Assembly: GCF_900142295.1 (NCBI RefSeq)
Contig: NZ_FSRL01000001.1
Location: 2,170,001-2,234,000, forward strand
DNA: 64,000 bases
Direction: 5' to 3'
DNA from: Vannielia litorea
GTDB lineage: Bacteria; Pseudomonadota; Alphaproteobacteria; Rhodobacterales; Rhodobacteraceae
Shown here one piece after another: positions 18,631 to 28,591 of the stretch. Position 1 is the first letter of the stretch, and each line of letters starts with the position of its first letter. The notes under the pieces were generated by a model that was not told the DNA's origin, did not search any database, and saw only the letters and a list, made by a program, of their open reading frames with translations. Both the position numbers and the translations under genes were made by a program.

Positions 18631-20085
18631 ATGCCCATGCCCAAGCTGAACGACCCCGAACTGCTCAAGGAGGCCTGTCTCGTCGCCGGCAAATGGGTGC
18701 CCGCCGGCGAGAACGCCATCGAGGTCACCAACCCCTCCACCGGCGAGGTGATCGGCCGCGTGCCCAAGCTCGGCGCCAGGGAGACCGACGAGGCCATCGA
18801 GGCCGCCCGCATCGCCCAGAAGCCCTGGGCCGCCCGCACCGCCGAAGATCGCGCGAACGTGCTGATGAAGTGGCATGACCTGATGATGGCGGCGCAGGAC
18901 GATCTCGGCGCCATGATGACCGCCGAGCAGGGCAAACCGCTTGCCGAGGCCAAGGGCGAGGTCGCCTATGGTGCCAGCTTCATCAAGTGGTTCGCAGAGG
19001 AATGCCGCCGCACCAACGGCGAGGTGATCCCCGGCCACCAGCCCGACAAGCGCATCGTCGTGCTCAAGCAGCCGGTGGGCGTGGTGGCGGCGATCACGCC
19101 GTGGAACTTTCCCAACGCGATGATCACCCGCAAGGCCGGCCCTGCCCTGGGCGCAGGCTGCGCCATGGTGCTCAAGCCCGCCTCGCAAACGCCGTTCTCC
19201 GCCATCGCGCTGGGCGTGCTGGCCGAGCGCGCGGGCCTGCCGCTGGAGCTCTTCTCCATCCTGACCGGCTCGGCCTCCGCCATCGGCGGCGCCATGACCG
19301 CCTCGCCCACCGTCCGGGCGCTCACCTTCACCGGCTCCACCGAGGTCGGCGCCAAGCTCTACGAGCAATGCGCGCCCACGATCAAGAAACTGGGGCTGGA
19401 ACTGGGCGGCAACGCCCCCTTTCTCGTCTTCGACGACGCCGATGTGGATGCCGCCGTGGACGGCGCGGTGATCGCCAAGTTCCGCAACAACGGCCAGACC
19501 TGCGTCTGCGCCAACCGGATCTACGTGCAATCCGGTGTCTATAACGAATTCGCCGAAAAGCTGGCAGCAAAGGTCGGCAGCATGAAAACCGGCGACGGCT
19601 TCGACGAGGGCATCAACTTCGGCCCGCTGATCGACGAGGCAGGGCTGGAGAAGGTCCGCGAACACGTGGAAGACGCCAAGTCGAAGGGTGCCAAGGTCAT
19701 CCTCGGCGGCGAGGCCCACGAGAAGGGCGGCACCTTCTGGCAGCCCACCGTGCTCACCGGCGTCGATACCTCGATGAAGGTCGCGACCGAAGAAACCTTC
19801 GGCCCCGTCGCCCCGCTCTTCCGGTTCGAGACCGAAGAGGAGGCCGTGGACGCCGCCAATGCCACCGAGTTCGGCCTGGCCTCCTACTTCTACGCCCGCG
19901 ACCTCTCCCGCGTCTGGCGGGTGTCGGAGGCGCTGGACTACGGCATGGTCGGCATCAACACCGGCCTGATCTCCACCGCCGTCGCCCCCTTCGGCGGGGT
20001 CAAGCACTCCGGCCTCGGCCGCGAGGGCTCGTCGCACGGCATGGAGGAGTTCATGGAGCTGAAGTACCTCTGCATGAACGTCTGA
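18631..20085 (+). CDS. gabD: NAD(P)-dependent succinate-semialdehyde dehydrogenase
   Basis: This 484-residue aldehyde dehydrogenase has Glu257 (LELGGNAPFLVFDDAD), Cys291 (NNGQTCVCANR) and ITPWNFPNAMITRK. These are the exact patterns of GabD-type succinate-semialdehyde dehydrogenases. In this operon it would oxidise the succinate semialdehyde released by the final aldolase of homoprotocatechuate breakdown, feeding succinate to the TCA cycle. It lies 45 bases after hpaD and is followed by a hairpin and then the HpaG-like gene. Confidence 0.9.
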   Translation: MPMPKLNDPELLKEACLVAGKWVPAGENAIEVTNPSTGEVIGRVPKLGARETDEAIEAARIAQKPWAARTAEDRANVLMKWHDLMMAAQDDLGAMMTAEQGKPLAEAKGEVAYGASFIKWFAEECRRTNGEVIPGHQPDKRIVVLKQPVGVVAAITPWNFPNAMITRKAGPALGAGCAMVLKPASQTPFSAIALGVLAERAGLPLELFSILTGSASAIGGAMTASPTVRALTFTGSTEVGAKLYEQCAPTIKKLGLELGGNAPFLVFDDADVDAAVDGAVIAKFRNNGQTCVCANRIYVQSGVYNEFAEKLAAKVGSMKTGDGFDEGINFGPLIDEAGLEKVREHVEDAKSKGAKVILGGEAHEKGGTFWQPTVLTGVDTSMKVATEETFGPVAPLFRFETEEEAVDAANATEFGLASYFYARDLSRVWRVSEALDYGMVGINTGLISTAVAPFGGVKHSGLGREGSSHGMEEFMELKYLCMNV

Positions 20086-20091
20086 CCCGCC

Positions 20092-20114
20092 GGGTGCGCC
20101 CGCTCGGCGCACCC
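20092..20114. other. Stem-loop between gabD and hpaG-like gene
   Basis: The perfect nine-pair hairpin GGGTGCGCC-CGCTC-GGCGCACCC starts six bases after the gabD stop and ends 18 bases before the next ATG. It lacks a T-run, so it more likely stabilises or processes the operon mRNA than terminates it. Confidence 0.6.
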
Positions 20115-20132
20115 TCCAGCACTGGAGCCCGC

Positions 20133-20990
20133 ATGACCCGCCTCGCCACCGTCACCTGCCACGCCACCGGAGACACCCTCTGGGGCGTGATCACCGATGA
20201 GGGCTTCTCCGCCCTCTCGCCGCACCACGTCGGCTACCCCACGCTCCGCGAGGTGATCGAGGCGGGTGCACTGGAGAAGATGGCCGCACAGGCCGGCCCC
20301 GTTACCCACGGGCCGGGTGAGTTTTCCTACCAGATTCCAATTCCTTCGCCCGAAAAGATCATCTGCGTCGGGGTCAACTTTCCCGACCGCAACGCCGAGT
20401 ACAAGGATGGCAAGGAAGCCCCGCCGAACCCCTCGCTCTTTATCCGTATTCCGCGCAGCTTCACCGGCCACGAGCAGCCCCTTGTCCGCCCGCCCGAAAC
20501 CCCGCAGCTCGACTACGAGGGAGAGATCGCCGTGGTCATCGGCAAGGGCGGCCGTCGGATCCCCGAGGCGCAGGCGCTCGACCACATCGCCGCCCTGACG
20601 CTCTGCAACGAGGGCACCCTGCGCGACTGGGTCCGCCACGCCAAGTTCAACGTCACACAGGGCAAGAACTGGGATGACAGCGGCGCCATGGGTCCCTGGC
20701 TCGTCCCCTTCACCGACCCCGCGCAGATTACCGATGCCGATATCGAAACCCGCGTGAACGGCGAGCTGCGCCAGCAGGACAACACCGCGCGAATGATCTT
20801 TCCGGTCGCCTTCCAGATCGCCTACATCAGCACCTTCACCACGCTGGTGCCGGGCGATATCATCGTATCCGGCACCCCCACCGGCGCCGGCGCCCGCTTC
20901 GATCCGCCCCGGTTCCTGGAGCCCGGCGACGTGGTCGAAGTCACCTCCCCCGGCCTCGGAACCCTGCGCAACAGGGTGCAGGATGCGTAG
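20133..20990 (+). CDS. hpaG: Fumarylacetoacetate-hydrolase family isomerase/decarboxylase, HpaG-like
   Basis: The protein has 285 residues. The C-terminal FAH domain carries the metal-binding sequence DYEGEIAVVIGKGGR (about residues 129-143) and the conserved GDIIVSGTPTGAGARFDPP. By context it should be the 5-oxopent-3-ene-1,2,5-tricarboxylate decarboxylase / hydroxyheptadiene-dioate isomerase of the homoprotocatechuate pathway. E. coli HpaG is a tandem fusion of two FAH domains of about 430 residues, while this protein has a single one. Another acylpyruvate hydrolase role is possible. The ATG at 20133 is chosen because the longer version adds only a non-conserved leader. Confidence 0.78.
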   Translation: MTRLATVTCHATGDTLWGVITDEGFSALSPHHVGYPTLREVIEAGALEKMAAQAGPVTHGPGEFSYQIPIPSPEKIICVGVNFPDRNAEYKDGKEAPPNPSLFIRIPRSFTGHEQPLVRPPETPQLDYEGEIAVVIGKGGRRIPEAQALDHIAALTLCNEGTLRDWVRHAKFNVTQGKNWDDSGAMGPWLVPFTDPAQITDADIETRVNGELRQQDNTARMIFPVAFQIAYISTFTTLVPGDIIVSGTPTGAGARFDPPRFLEPGDVVEVTSPGLGTLRNRVQDA

Positions 20991-21011
20991 GCTGGGTGAA
21001 ACCCGCCACCT

Positions 21012-21764
21012 CTAGATCTGTCCGACCTCCGGCCTTGGAAGCGCTGTCAGCAGCGCCACCACCAGCGCCCGGCACCGCTCCCCCGCCCAGCCCTCGGGCA
21101 TGAACCGCGCCGGCACCGCCGGCGTCCGCAGCGCCACCCGGCGCCACGAATGCACCACCAGCGCCCGCAGCGCGGCCACCTCGAGCGGCGCGAGCCGCTT
21201 GGGCGGCTTCACCGCGCCCAGCGCCCGCTCGAGCGCCGCCGCCTCGTCAAAAAGTGCCCCGGAACAAAGCGTTGCCTTCACCCACCCCGGCACCTCGGCC
21301 ACCTCTCCGGCGGCCAGACCGGCGGCAGGCACGGCGCTGAGCACCACGTTGCCGGCCAGCTGAACCTCTCCCGCCCCGGCCTCCACCGCGCCCTCGCCCA
21401 CCGCCAGGAACCACCGCTCCGGCACCTCGGGGCGTGCCGCGTAGATCCTTGGCGCCGCCGCCTCGGACTGCGCCCGCCCTTCGGCGGTGAGGGCATGCAC
21501 CGCCCCGCGCCCGGCCTTCCGGCTCTCGATCCAGCCCTCCTTGCGCAGCCGGTGCAGCGCCACGCGCATGGCCTCGGGCCTCACGCCCACCGCCTCCATG
21601 ATCCGTCCCAGCGCCGCCCCGTCGATCTGTGCCCCCTCGGCGCGAGCCAGGTCTCCGAAAACCGTCACGATGAGCGACCACACCCGGTGGTCACCGGGCC
21701 GAAGCGGCGCGGCGGCGGCATGGAATTCGGGCGTCAGGTCAGGGGCTTCGGCGGTGGCGCTCAT
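21012..21764 (-). CDS. paaX: PaaX family transcriptional regulator
   Basis: The protein has 250 residues. The N-terminal winged helix has the family pattern VWSLIVTVFGDLAR, followed by GVRPEAMRVALHRLRKEGWIESRKAGRG. The C-terminal part contains the PaaX domain, with LVVHSWRRVALRTPAVPARFMPEGWAGERCRALVVALL. PaaX represses phenylacetate degradation genes and is relieved by phenylacetyl-CoA. It lies 24 bases after paaZ in the same direction, so the two are likely cotranscribed. Confidence 0.9.
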   Translation of the reverse strand: MSATAEAPDLTPEFHAAAAPLRPGDHRVWSLIVTVFGDLARAEGAQIDGAALGRIMEAVGVRPEAMRVALHRLRKEGWIESRKAGRGAVHALTAEGRAQSEAAAPRIYAARPEVPERWFLAVGEGAVEAGAGEVQLAGNVVLSAVPAAGLAAGEVAEVPGWVKATLCSGALFDEAAALERALGAVKPPKRLAPLEVAALRALVVHSWRRVALRTPAVPARFMPEGWAGERCRALVVALLTALPRPEVGQI

Positions 21765-21788
21765 GGCCGGAGCATAGCGCCGCGCCGC

Positions 21789-23810
21789 CTAGCCCGCCAC
21801 CATGGTCAGCAGCTCGTATTCGGCCACCACCTCGCCGTCCTGCCGCAGGATTTCCACCGCCCAGCGCACCTCTCCATGCTCCGCCGTGCGCCGCTTCTTG
21901 CGGGCGACCGTCAGCCTCACGCTGATGCTGTCGCCCGGCACCACAGGTTGCAAAAAGGCAAGCTTCTCCAGCCCGGTGTTGGCCAGCACCGGCCCTTCCT
22001 CCGGGTCCACGAAAAGGCCTGCCGCAAAGCTGAGCAGCAGGTATCCATGGGCCACGCGGCCCGGAAAGAACGGGTTTCGCGCCGCCGCCGCCTCATCCAT
22101 ATGGGCATAGAAGGTATCGCCGGTGAACTCGGCGAAATGTTCGATATCTTCCAGCGTGATCTCGCGGGCCTCCGTCTGCAGAACCTGGCCCACCTCCAGC
22201 TCGCCGAACTTCCGGCGGAACGGATGGCCCTCGCTCGCCACCTCCGGCGCGCCCTTCACCTGCACCCCGCTCACCGCCCGCAGCATCTCGGGCGAGCCCT
22301 GCACCGCAGTCCGCTGCATGTAGTGCTTCACCGCACGGATCCCGCCCAGCTCCTCGCCACCACCCGCGCGGCCCGGTCCGCCATGCACCATCTGCGGCAT
22401 AGGCGCGCCATGGCCGGTGCTCTCCTTCATCGACATCCGGTCGTTGAGGTAGACCCGCCCGTGCCAGGCCGCGAGGCCCATCACCGCCTCCTGCGCCACC
22501 GCCGGATCATGAGTGATCACGCTCGCCACCAGCGATCCCTCGCCCCGCGCCGCGATCTCGCAGGCGTGGGCGATGTCGCGGTAGCCCATCACCGTGCTGA
22601 CCGGCCCAAAGGCCTCGGTGTCATGCACGCGCCGGGCGGCATCCGGATCGGCCCGAAACAGGTGCGGCGCCACGAAAGCCCCCGGCACGGCCCGGTCGCC
22701 CACCGGCGAGAACCCTTCCATCCCGCCGTAGACCAGCTCCGCCTCGGAGCCGATCACGCGGGCCTTCTCCAGCACATCCTCCGCCTGCCCCGCACTCACC
22801 AGCGCGCCCATCCGCACGCCCTCTTCGCGCGGATCGCCCACCACCGTCTTCGCCAGCCGCGCCGAGATCGCCTCGATCACCGCATCGACTCGCGCCTCGG
22901 GCACGAGGATCCGCCGGATCGCGGTGCACTTCTGCCCCGCCTTCGCGGTCATCTCCCGGTGCACTTCCTTCACGAAAAGGTCGAACTCCGGGCTGTCCGG
23001 CCCCGCATCCGGCCCGAGGATCGAGGCATTGAGCGAATCCTGCTCCGCCGTGAACCGCACCGAGTTGCGCAGCAGCGCCGGCGTGCCGCGCAACTTCAGC
23101 GCCGTCTCCGCCGAGCCGGTAAAGGTCACCACGTCCTGCGGCCCGAGCCGGTCGAGCGTATCGCCAAGGCCCCCCGTTACCAGCTGCAAGGCACCCTCGG
23201 GCAGCACACCGGCCTCCAGCATCATCCGCACGCAGGCCTCGGTCACATGAGCGGTCGCCGTCGCGGGCTTGACCACCGCAGGCACACCCGCCAGCAGGCA
23301 GGGCGCGAGCTTCTCCAGCATCCCCCAGACCGGGAAGTTGAAGGCGTTGACATGCACCGCAACCCCTTGGAGCGGCACGCAGATGTGCCGCCCGCCAAAG
23401 CTGCCCGCCTTGCCGAAGAACTCCACCTCGCCGTCCAGCAGCGGCCCCTCCTCGGGCAGCTCCTTTACCCCCTTCGAGGCGAAAACAAAGAGCGTGCCGA
23501 TGCCGCCGTCCACGTCGATCATGTGATCAACGGCCGTGCCGCCGGTGGTGTAGCTCAGCTCGTAGAGCGCTTCCTTCTGGCCGCTCAAATGCAGCGCCAG
23601 CGCCTTCAGCATCTTCGCCCGCGCCTTGAACCCCATCGCCCGCAGCACCGGGCCGCCGACCCTGCGCCCATGCTCCAGCAGCGCGCCCGCATCGAGCGCG
23701 CCATTGCCCGCCCGGGCAATCCGCTCGCCCGTCACCGCATCGTGGATGTCCCGCGCGCCCTCGCCCGGGGCCATCCACACGCCACCCACGTAGCTGCCAA
23801 CCTCGATCAT
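21789..23810 (-). CDS. paaZ: Bifunctional oxepin-CoA hydrolase / semialdehyde dehydrogenase PaaZ
   Basis: The protein has 673 residues, close to the 681 of E. coli PaaZ. Residues about 1-510 are an aldehyde dehydrogenase domain ([12 protein letters not shown], the Cys motif [11 protein letters not shown]). Residues about 530-673 form a MaoC-like hydratase domain ([38 protein letters not shown]). It opens the oxepin-CoA ring and oxidises the aldehyde in the phenylacetyl-CoA pathway. The ATG at 23810 follows GGGAGGAG; a long upstream extension in the same frame runs through the divergent promoter and is rejected. Confidence 0.95.
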   Translation of the reverse strand: MIEVGSYVGGVWMAPGEGARDIHDAVTGERIARAGNGALDAGALLEHGRRVGGPVLRAMGFKARAKMLKALALHLSGQKEALYELSYTTGGTAVDHMIDVDGGIGTLFVFASKGVKELPEEGPLLDGEVEFFGKAGSFGGRHICVPLQGVAVHVNAFNFPVWGMLEKLAPCLLAGVPAVVKPATATAHVTEACVRMMLEAGVLPEGALQLVTGGLGDTLDRLGPQDVVTFTGSAETALKLRGTPALLRNSVRFTAEQDSLNASILGPDAGPDSPEFDLFVKEVHREMTAKAGQKCTAIRRILVPEARVDAVIEAISARLAKTVVGDPREEGVRMGALVSAGQAEDVLEKARVIGSEAELVYGGMEGFSPVGDRAVPGAFVAPHLFRADPDAARRVHDTEAFGPVSTVMGYRDIAHACEIAARGEGSLVASVITHDPAVAQEAVMGLAAWHGRVYLNDRMSMKESTGHGAPMPQMVHGGPGRAGGGEELGGIRAVKHYMQRTAVQGSPEMLRAVSGVQVKGAPEVASEGHPFRRKFGELEVGQVLQTEAREITLEDIEHFAEFTGDTFYAHMDEAAAARNPFFPGRVAHGYLLLSFAAGLFVDPEEGPVLANTGLEKLAFLQPVVPGDSISVRLTVARKKRRTAEHGEVRWAVEILRQDGEVVAEYELLTMVAG

Positions 23811-23845
23811 CGCGCTCTCCTCCCTGTTGCGAGAATTAATTGACC

Positions 23846-23857
23846 AACCGGACGGTT
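23846..23857. promoter_or_regulatory. Candidate TetR (PaaR-type) operator
   Basis: The perfect palindrome AACCG-GA-CGGTT lies in the 79-base divergent region between paaZ and paaG, just inside TTGACC-like promoter sequence. TetR-type regulators of aromatic CoA pathways recognise short ACCG...CGGT palindromes of this kind. The adjacent TetR gene (26409) is the probable ligand-responsive repressor. This is inference from symmetry and position. Confidence 0.45.
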
Positions 23858-23889
23858 TATGCAAACGATTCCGCAGGGAGGACGGCGAC

Positions 23890-24672
23890 ATGAGCGATAC
23901 CATACAGGTGGCGCGGCACGGCGACTGGGTTGAAATCACCCTCCACCGGCCGGAAAAACTCAACAGTTTCAACGAGGACATGCATCTTGCCCTGCGCGCG
24001 GCGCTGGACGGCGCGGCCCAGGCCCGCGCGATCCTTCTCACCGGCGCCGGGCGCGGCTTCTGCGCCGGGCAAGACCTCGGCGACCGTGACCCGGCCAGGA
24101 TGAAAGGCACGCCAGACCTCTCCCAGACCCTCACCAGGTTCTACAACCCGCTGATCCGCCAGATCCGCGCCCTGCCCTGCCCGGTGATCTGCGCCGTCAA
24201 CGGCGTGGCCGCAGGCGCCGGCGCCAACGTGGCGCTCGCCTGCGACATCGTACTGGCCGCGCAATCGGCCAGGTTCATCCAGAGTTTCGGCAAGATCGGC
24301 CTTGTGCCCGACGCGGGCGGCACATGGTCCCTCCCCCACCTCGTCGGCATGGCCCGCGCCAAGGCTCTTGCGCTCACCGCCGAGCCCCTGCCCGCCGAAA
24401 CCGCTGCCGACTGGGGCCTGATCTGGAAGGCCCTGCCCGACGACCAGCTCATGCCCGAGGCCCGCGCCCTCGCCGACAGGCTCGCCAAGGGCCCGACCCA
24501 CGGCCTCGGCCAGATCAAGGCCGCCCTCCACGCCGCGCCCGGCAACACGATGGACGAACAGCTCGACCTCGAAGCGGCCACCCAGAAGCTCTGCGGCGCG
24601 CACCCCGACTATGCCGAGGGCGTCGCCGCCTTTCTCGCCAAGCGCGCTCCCGTCTTCGGAGCCAAGCCATGA
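23890..24672 (+). CDS. paaG: 2-(1,2-epoxy-1,2-dihydrophenyl)acetyl-CoA isomerase (crotonase family)
   Basis: This 260-residue crotonase-fold protein has the oxyanion-hole sequence LLTGAGRGFCAGQDLGDRD (about 57-75) and CPVICAVNGVAAGAGANVALACD (about 99-121). It also has SFGKIGLVPDAGGTWSLPHLVG with the catalytic Asp. The FCAGQDL and LVPDAGGTW forms are typical of PaaG, which converts the epoxide to oxepin-CoA for PaaZ. The ATG at 23890 follows GGAGG. It starts the paaG-paaI-paaK-tetR operon, with each of paaG/paaI and paaI/paaK overlapping by ATGA. Confidence 0.9.
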   Translation: MSDTIQVARHGDWVEITLHRPEKLNSFNEDMHLALRAALDGAAQARAILLTGAGRGFCAGQDLGDRDPARMKGTPDLSQTLTRFYNPLIRQIRALPCPVICAVNGVAAGAGANVALACDIVLAAQSARFIQSFGKIGLVPDAGGTWSLPHLVGMARAKALALTAEPLPAETAADWGLIWKALPDDQLMPEARALADRLAKGPTHGLGQIKAALHAAPGNTMDEQLDLEAATQKLCGAHPDYAEGVAAFLAKRAPVFGAKP

Positions 24673-25102
24673 CGCCGCAGGAGCGGGCGGCGCAGTCTGC
24701 CGCCGTGATGTGGGCGCAGGATGCCGCCTCCAAATGGCTCGGCATGGAGCTGGGCGAGGTAACGGAAGGTGCCGCCACGCTCACCCTCAAGATCGAGCCG
24801 CACCACTGCAACGGCCACGGCATCTGCCACGGCGGCGTGATCTTTGCCCTGGCCGACTCTGCCTTCGCCTTTGCCTGCAACAGCCGCAACCAGTCCACCG
24901 TGGCCCAGCAGAACCAGATCACCTACCTCGCCCCCGGCCGCCTTGGCGAAACACTCACGGCAAGGGCCGTGGAAACCAGCCTGCAAGGCCGCACCGGCCT
25001 GACGGATGTGAGCGTCACCGGCGCGGAGGGGCGCGTGATCGCCCGGTTCCGCGGCCTCTCCCGCGCCATCCCCGGCACCCTCTTCGACGAAAGCGCAGCG
25101 CC

Positions 25103-25106
<4 letters not shown>
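24669..25106 (+). CDS. paaI: Hydroxyphenylacetyl-CoA thioesterase PaaI
   Basis: This 145-residue hotdog-fold thioesterase has the family motif CNGHGICHGGVIFALADSAFAFACN (about residues 48-72). PaaI frees CoA from dead-end ring-hydroxylated phenylacetyl-CoA intermediates and keeps the pathway from stalling. Its start overlaps the paaG stop and its stop overlaps the paaK start, so all three should be cotranslated. Confidence 0.92.
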
Positions 25107-26404
<1,298 letters not shown>

Positions 26405-26408
26405 GCGC

Positions 26409-27059
26409 ATGGCCCGCCCCATCGCTGCCGACCACGAGGAAAAGCGGGAGCACATCCTGCTCACCGCGGCCCGCGTCTTTGCCGAGGGTGGCTACGACCG
26501 TGCCTCGATGGCACAGGTCGCCCGCGCCTGTGGCGTCTCCAAGGCGCTGATCTACCACTATTACGACAGCAAGGAGGCGCTGCTCTTCGATATCCTCGAT
26601 GTGCACCTCAAGCGCCTGCGCGACCGGATCCGCGCGGTGGAGGCCGAAGAGGCCGAGGCCCGGCCCCGGCTCATCGCCATGCTGCGGGTGATCCTGCGTG
26701 ACTACGAGGGCGCCGACCACAAGCACCAGCTCCAGATGAACGCCCTGGCCACCCTGCCCGAGCCGAGCCAGGCGGTGCTGAAGGACTACCAGCGCGACAT
26801 GGTGCGCCGCCTCTCCGCCGCCCTTGCCGCCCTCGCGCCTCCCGAGCTTGCGGCCTCCGGGGCGCGACTGCGCGACGTCACCATGTCGGTCTTCGGAATG
26901 CTCAACTGGTTCCACATGTGGCAACCCCATGCCACGCCCGAGGCGCGCGACGACTATGCCGGCCTCGTGGCCGCGCTGGCGCTCGACGGGTTGAAGGGCG
27001 TGCCACCCGCACCCGCAGCCCGTGGGGGGCCAGCCCCCCACACCCCCCGAGGTATTTGA
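26409..27059 (+). CDS. paaR: TetR-family regulator of the paa operon
   Basis: The protein has 216 residues. The N-terminal helix-turn-helix (ILLTAARVFAEGGYDRASMAQVARACGVSKALIYHYYDSKEALL, about 15-59) is clear, and the rest is the ligand-binding/dimer domain. It begins four bases after paaK without an obvious separate promoter. In many bacteria a TetR protein of this context responds to phenylacetyl-CoA. The last roughly 14 residues (ARGGPAPHTPRGI) are encoded by the dispersed repeat at 27022-27074, so the natural C terminus has probably been replaced or extended by the repeat. Confidence 0.82.
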   Translation: MARPIAADHEEKREHILLTAARVFAEGGYDRASMAQVARACGVSKALIYHYYDSKEALLFDILDVHLKRLRDRIRAVEAEEAEARPRLIAMLRVILRDYEGADHKHQLQMNALATLPEPSQAVLKDYQRDMVRRLSAALAALAPPELAASGARLRDVTMSVFGMLNWFHMWQPHATPEARDDYAGLVAALALDGLKGVPPAPAARGGPAPHTPRGI

Positions 27060-27074
27060 GCCAAGAAGAGGGGC
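27022..27074 (-). repeat. Dispersed intergenic repeat with hairpin, copy 2 (inverted)
   Basis: This is an inverted copy of the 53-base element at 12298-12350, differing at about five positions. It has the same CTTCTTGGC..CAAATACCTC half and a GTGGGGGG-CTGG-CCCCCCAC hairpin. It occupies the gap between two converging genes but also encodes the end of the TetR gene. The two copies lie about 14.7 kb apart. Confidence 0.8.
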
Positions 27075-27079
27075 AGGAG

Positions 27080-28591
27080 TCAGTCGGCGCGCCACCGGTC
27101 GCCGGGGTAGACGACGCTGTAGGACCGCCCCGCCTCGATCGCAACCCAGGGGCCGACGGTCCCGTCCGGCCAGATCACCCGCGCTTCCGGCGCCTGCGCG
27201 GCGCCCAGCCCGAAGTGCAGCGGCATGAGCTGCGCGCCGCCATGGCCGCCGCCGATGGTGCGCTCCTGCGCCTCGGTCCGACCCTGCGCCCGCACCTCGA
27301 CCCAGGCCCCCACCGCATCGCGGTTGGCGCCTTCCTGCCGGGGCGACACGGCAAGCCAGTTGCCGGTGCCCTCGGTCACGTTGCGATAGACCTCCATCGG
27401 ATCGCGCCGGTTGACAACCACCAGATCGAGCCGCCCGTCGCCGTCGAGATTGGCCAGCGCGGCGCCGCGCGAGCGCGCGCCCGAGGCCACGCCGGCCTCG
27501 GCCGCCGCCTCGCGGAACACCCCGTCGGCCCCCTGCATCAGCAGGTTGTTCGGGTCGTCCATCGCCATGCCGGGCATCTGGTCGACATTGCCCTTGGCGA
27601 TGAACAGGTCGGCCCGCCCGTCGTTGTCGACATCGCCGAACTCGGCGTGCCAGCCGGTGCTCGGCCGCCCGTCCTCGCGCGTATGGGGCCGCGTCGCCGT
27701 GGCGCCGCGCTCCCAGGGCGCGCGCACGTAGCCCTCGCCGTTCCACTCCATCAGCACCTGGTCGCCCATCGAGGTGAGCATCACCTCGGGCCGGCCGTCG
27801 CCGGTGAGGTCGCGGCTGGCAATCCCCATGCCCCAGATCGACACCGGCTCGAAGCCCTCCGCCTCGCCCAGCAGGCGCGGCTCCTTGTCGAGCCGCCACA
27901 TCTGCTCGGTCCCGCCCGACACGTAGTAGTGCCGGTCATTGGACACCCGCAGATCCTGCTGGCCGCGCCTTGCCCAGTCCGAGAACAGGATCGACAGCGC
28001 GCAGAAGCCGGGCTCGAGCACCGTGACAGGGCCATAGCCCTCGCCATTGGGGCGATGGAGGTGGTTCACGTCACAGGCCTCGAAGGGACCATCGGGGTTG
28101 TCGCGGTCGACGTAGTTGCCGAAGGCCAGGGTGGGCCAGCTCTGCCCCGCCTCCCAGGTGGCCGAAAACGCGGGGCTCCAGCGGTCGCCGCCGTCAAAGC
28201 CCCAATCGGCCTTTTCGAAGCCGCAATCGCCGGTGCCGCGCAGCAGGATGTTGGGGCCGACCCGCCCCAGCACGAGGTCGGTCACCCCGTCGCTGTCGAT
28301 GTCGATGGGCCAGACCCCGCTGACCTCGGCGATCTCCGGAAAGCCGCCCACCGTGAACCGCATGCCGCCGCCATTGCGCAGCAGCACCGCGGGCGACGCA
28401 CCGCCTGCGGCAACAATCTCGGGCAGCCCGTCGCCCGAGCAGTCGAACACCGCCACGCCGCCGCCCACGAAGTGCTCCCAGCCGCCGGTGTAGATGTGCT
28501 CGACCGGAAGCGCGACCGGCTCGAAGCGCGGTTCCGCCAGCGCCGGTCCGGCCACCAGGGCCACCGCGACCGCACCGCTCAGGGCTTTCAA
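27080..28591 (-). CDS. Secreted FG-GAP/VCBS repeat protein with ASPIC/UnbV (CRTAC1-type) domain
   Basis: The protein has 503 residues. It begins at a TTG (28591) and reads MKALSGAVAVALVAGPALAEP, a good signal peptide. The mature part has repeated calcium-binding-like turns (DCSGDGLPEIV, DIDSDGVTDLVLG, DLTGDGRPEV, DVDNDGRADLFIAKG, NLDGDGRLDLVVVN), i.e. an FG-GAP beta-propeller. The C-terminal segment ANRDAVGAWVEVRAQGRTEAQERTIGGGHGG is the ASPIC/UnbV module. The role is unknown, perhaps binding a surface or carbohydrate. The TTG overlaps the TGA of the upstream ROK repressor (TTGA), so translation is coupled to it. Confidence 0.82.
   Translation of the reverse strand: MKALSGAVAVALVAGPALAEPRFEPVALPVEHIYTGGWEHFVGGGVAVFDCSGDGLPEIVAAGGASPAVLLRNGGGMRFTVGGFPEIAEVSGVWPIDIDSDGVTDLVLGRVGPNILLRGTGDCGFEKADWGFDGGDRWSPAFSATWEAGQSWPTLAFGNYVDRDNPDGPFEACDVNHLHRPNGEGYGPVTVLEPGFCALSILFSDWARRGQQDLRVSNDRHYYVSGGTEQMWRLDKEPRLLGEAEGFEPVSIWGMGIASRDLTGDGRPEVMLTSMGDQVLMEWNGEGYVRAPWERGATATRPHTREDGRPSTGWHAEFGDVDNDGRADLFIAKGNVDQMPGMAMDDPNNLLMQGADGVFREAAAEAGVASGARSRGAALANLDGDGRLDLVVVNRRDPMEVYRNVTEGTGNWLAVSPRQEGANRDAVGAWVEVRAQGRTEAQERTIGGGHGGAQLMPLHFGLGAAQAPEARVIWPDGTVGPWVAIEAGRSYSVVYPGDRWRAD

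Noticed and set aside
21150..23843. An 897-codon plus-strand frame across paaX and paaZ
   Set aside because: It is antisense to two clearly conserved genes and has a His/Arg/Pro-rich composition without motifs.
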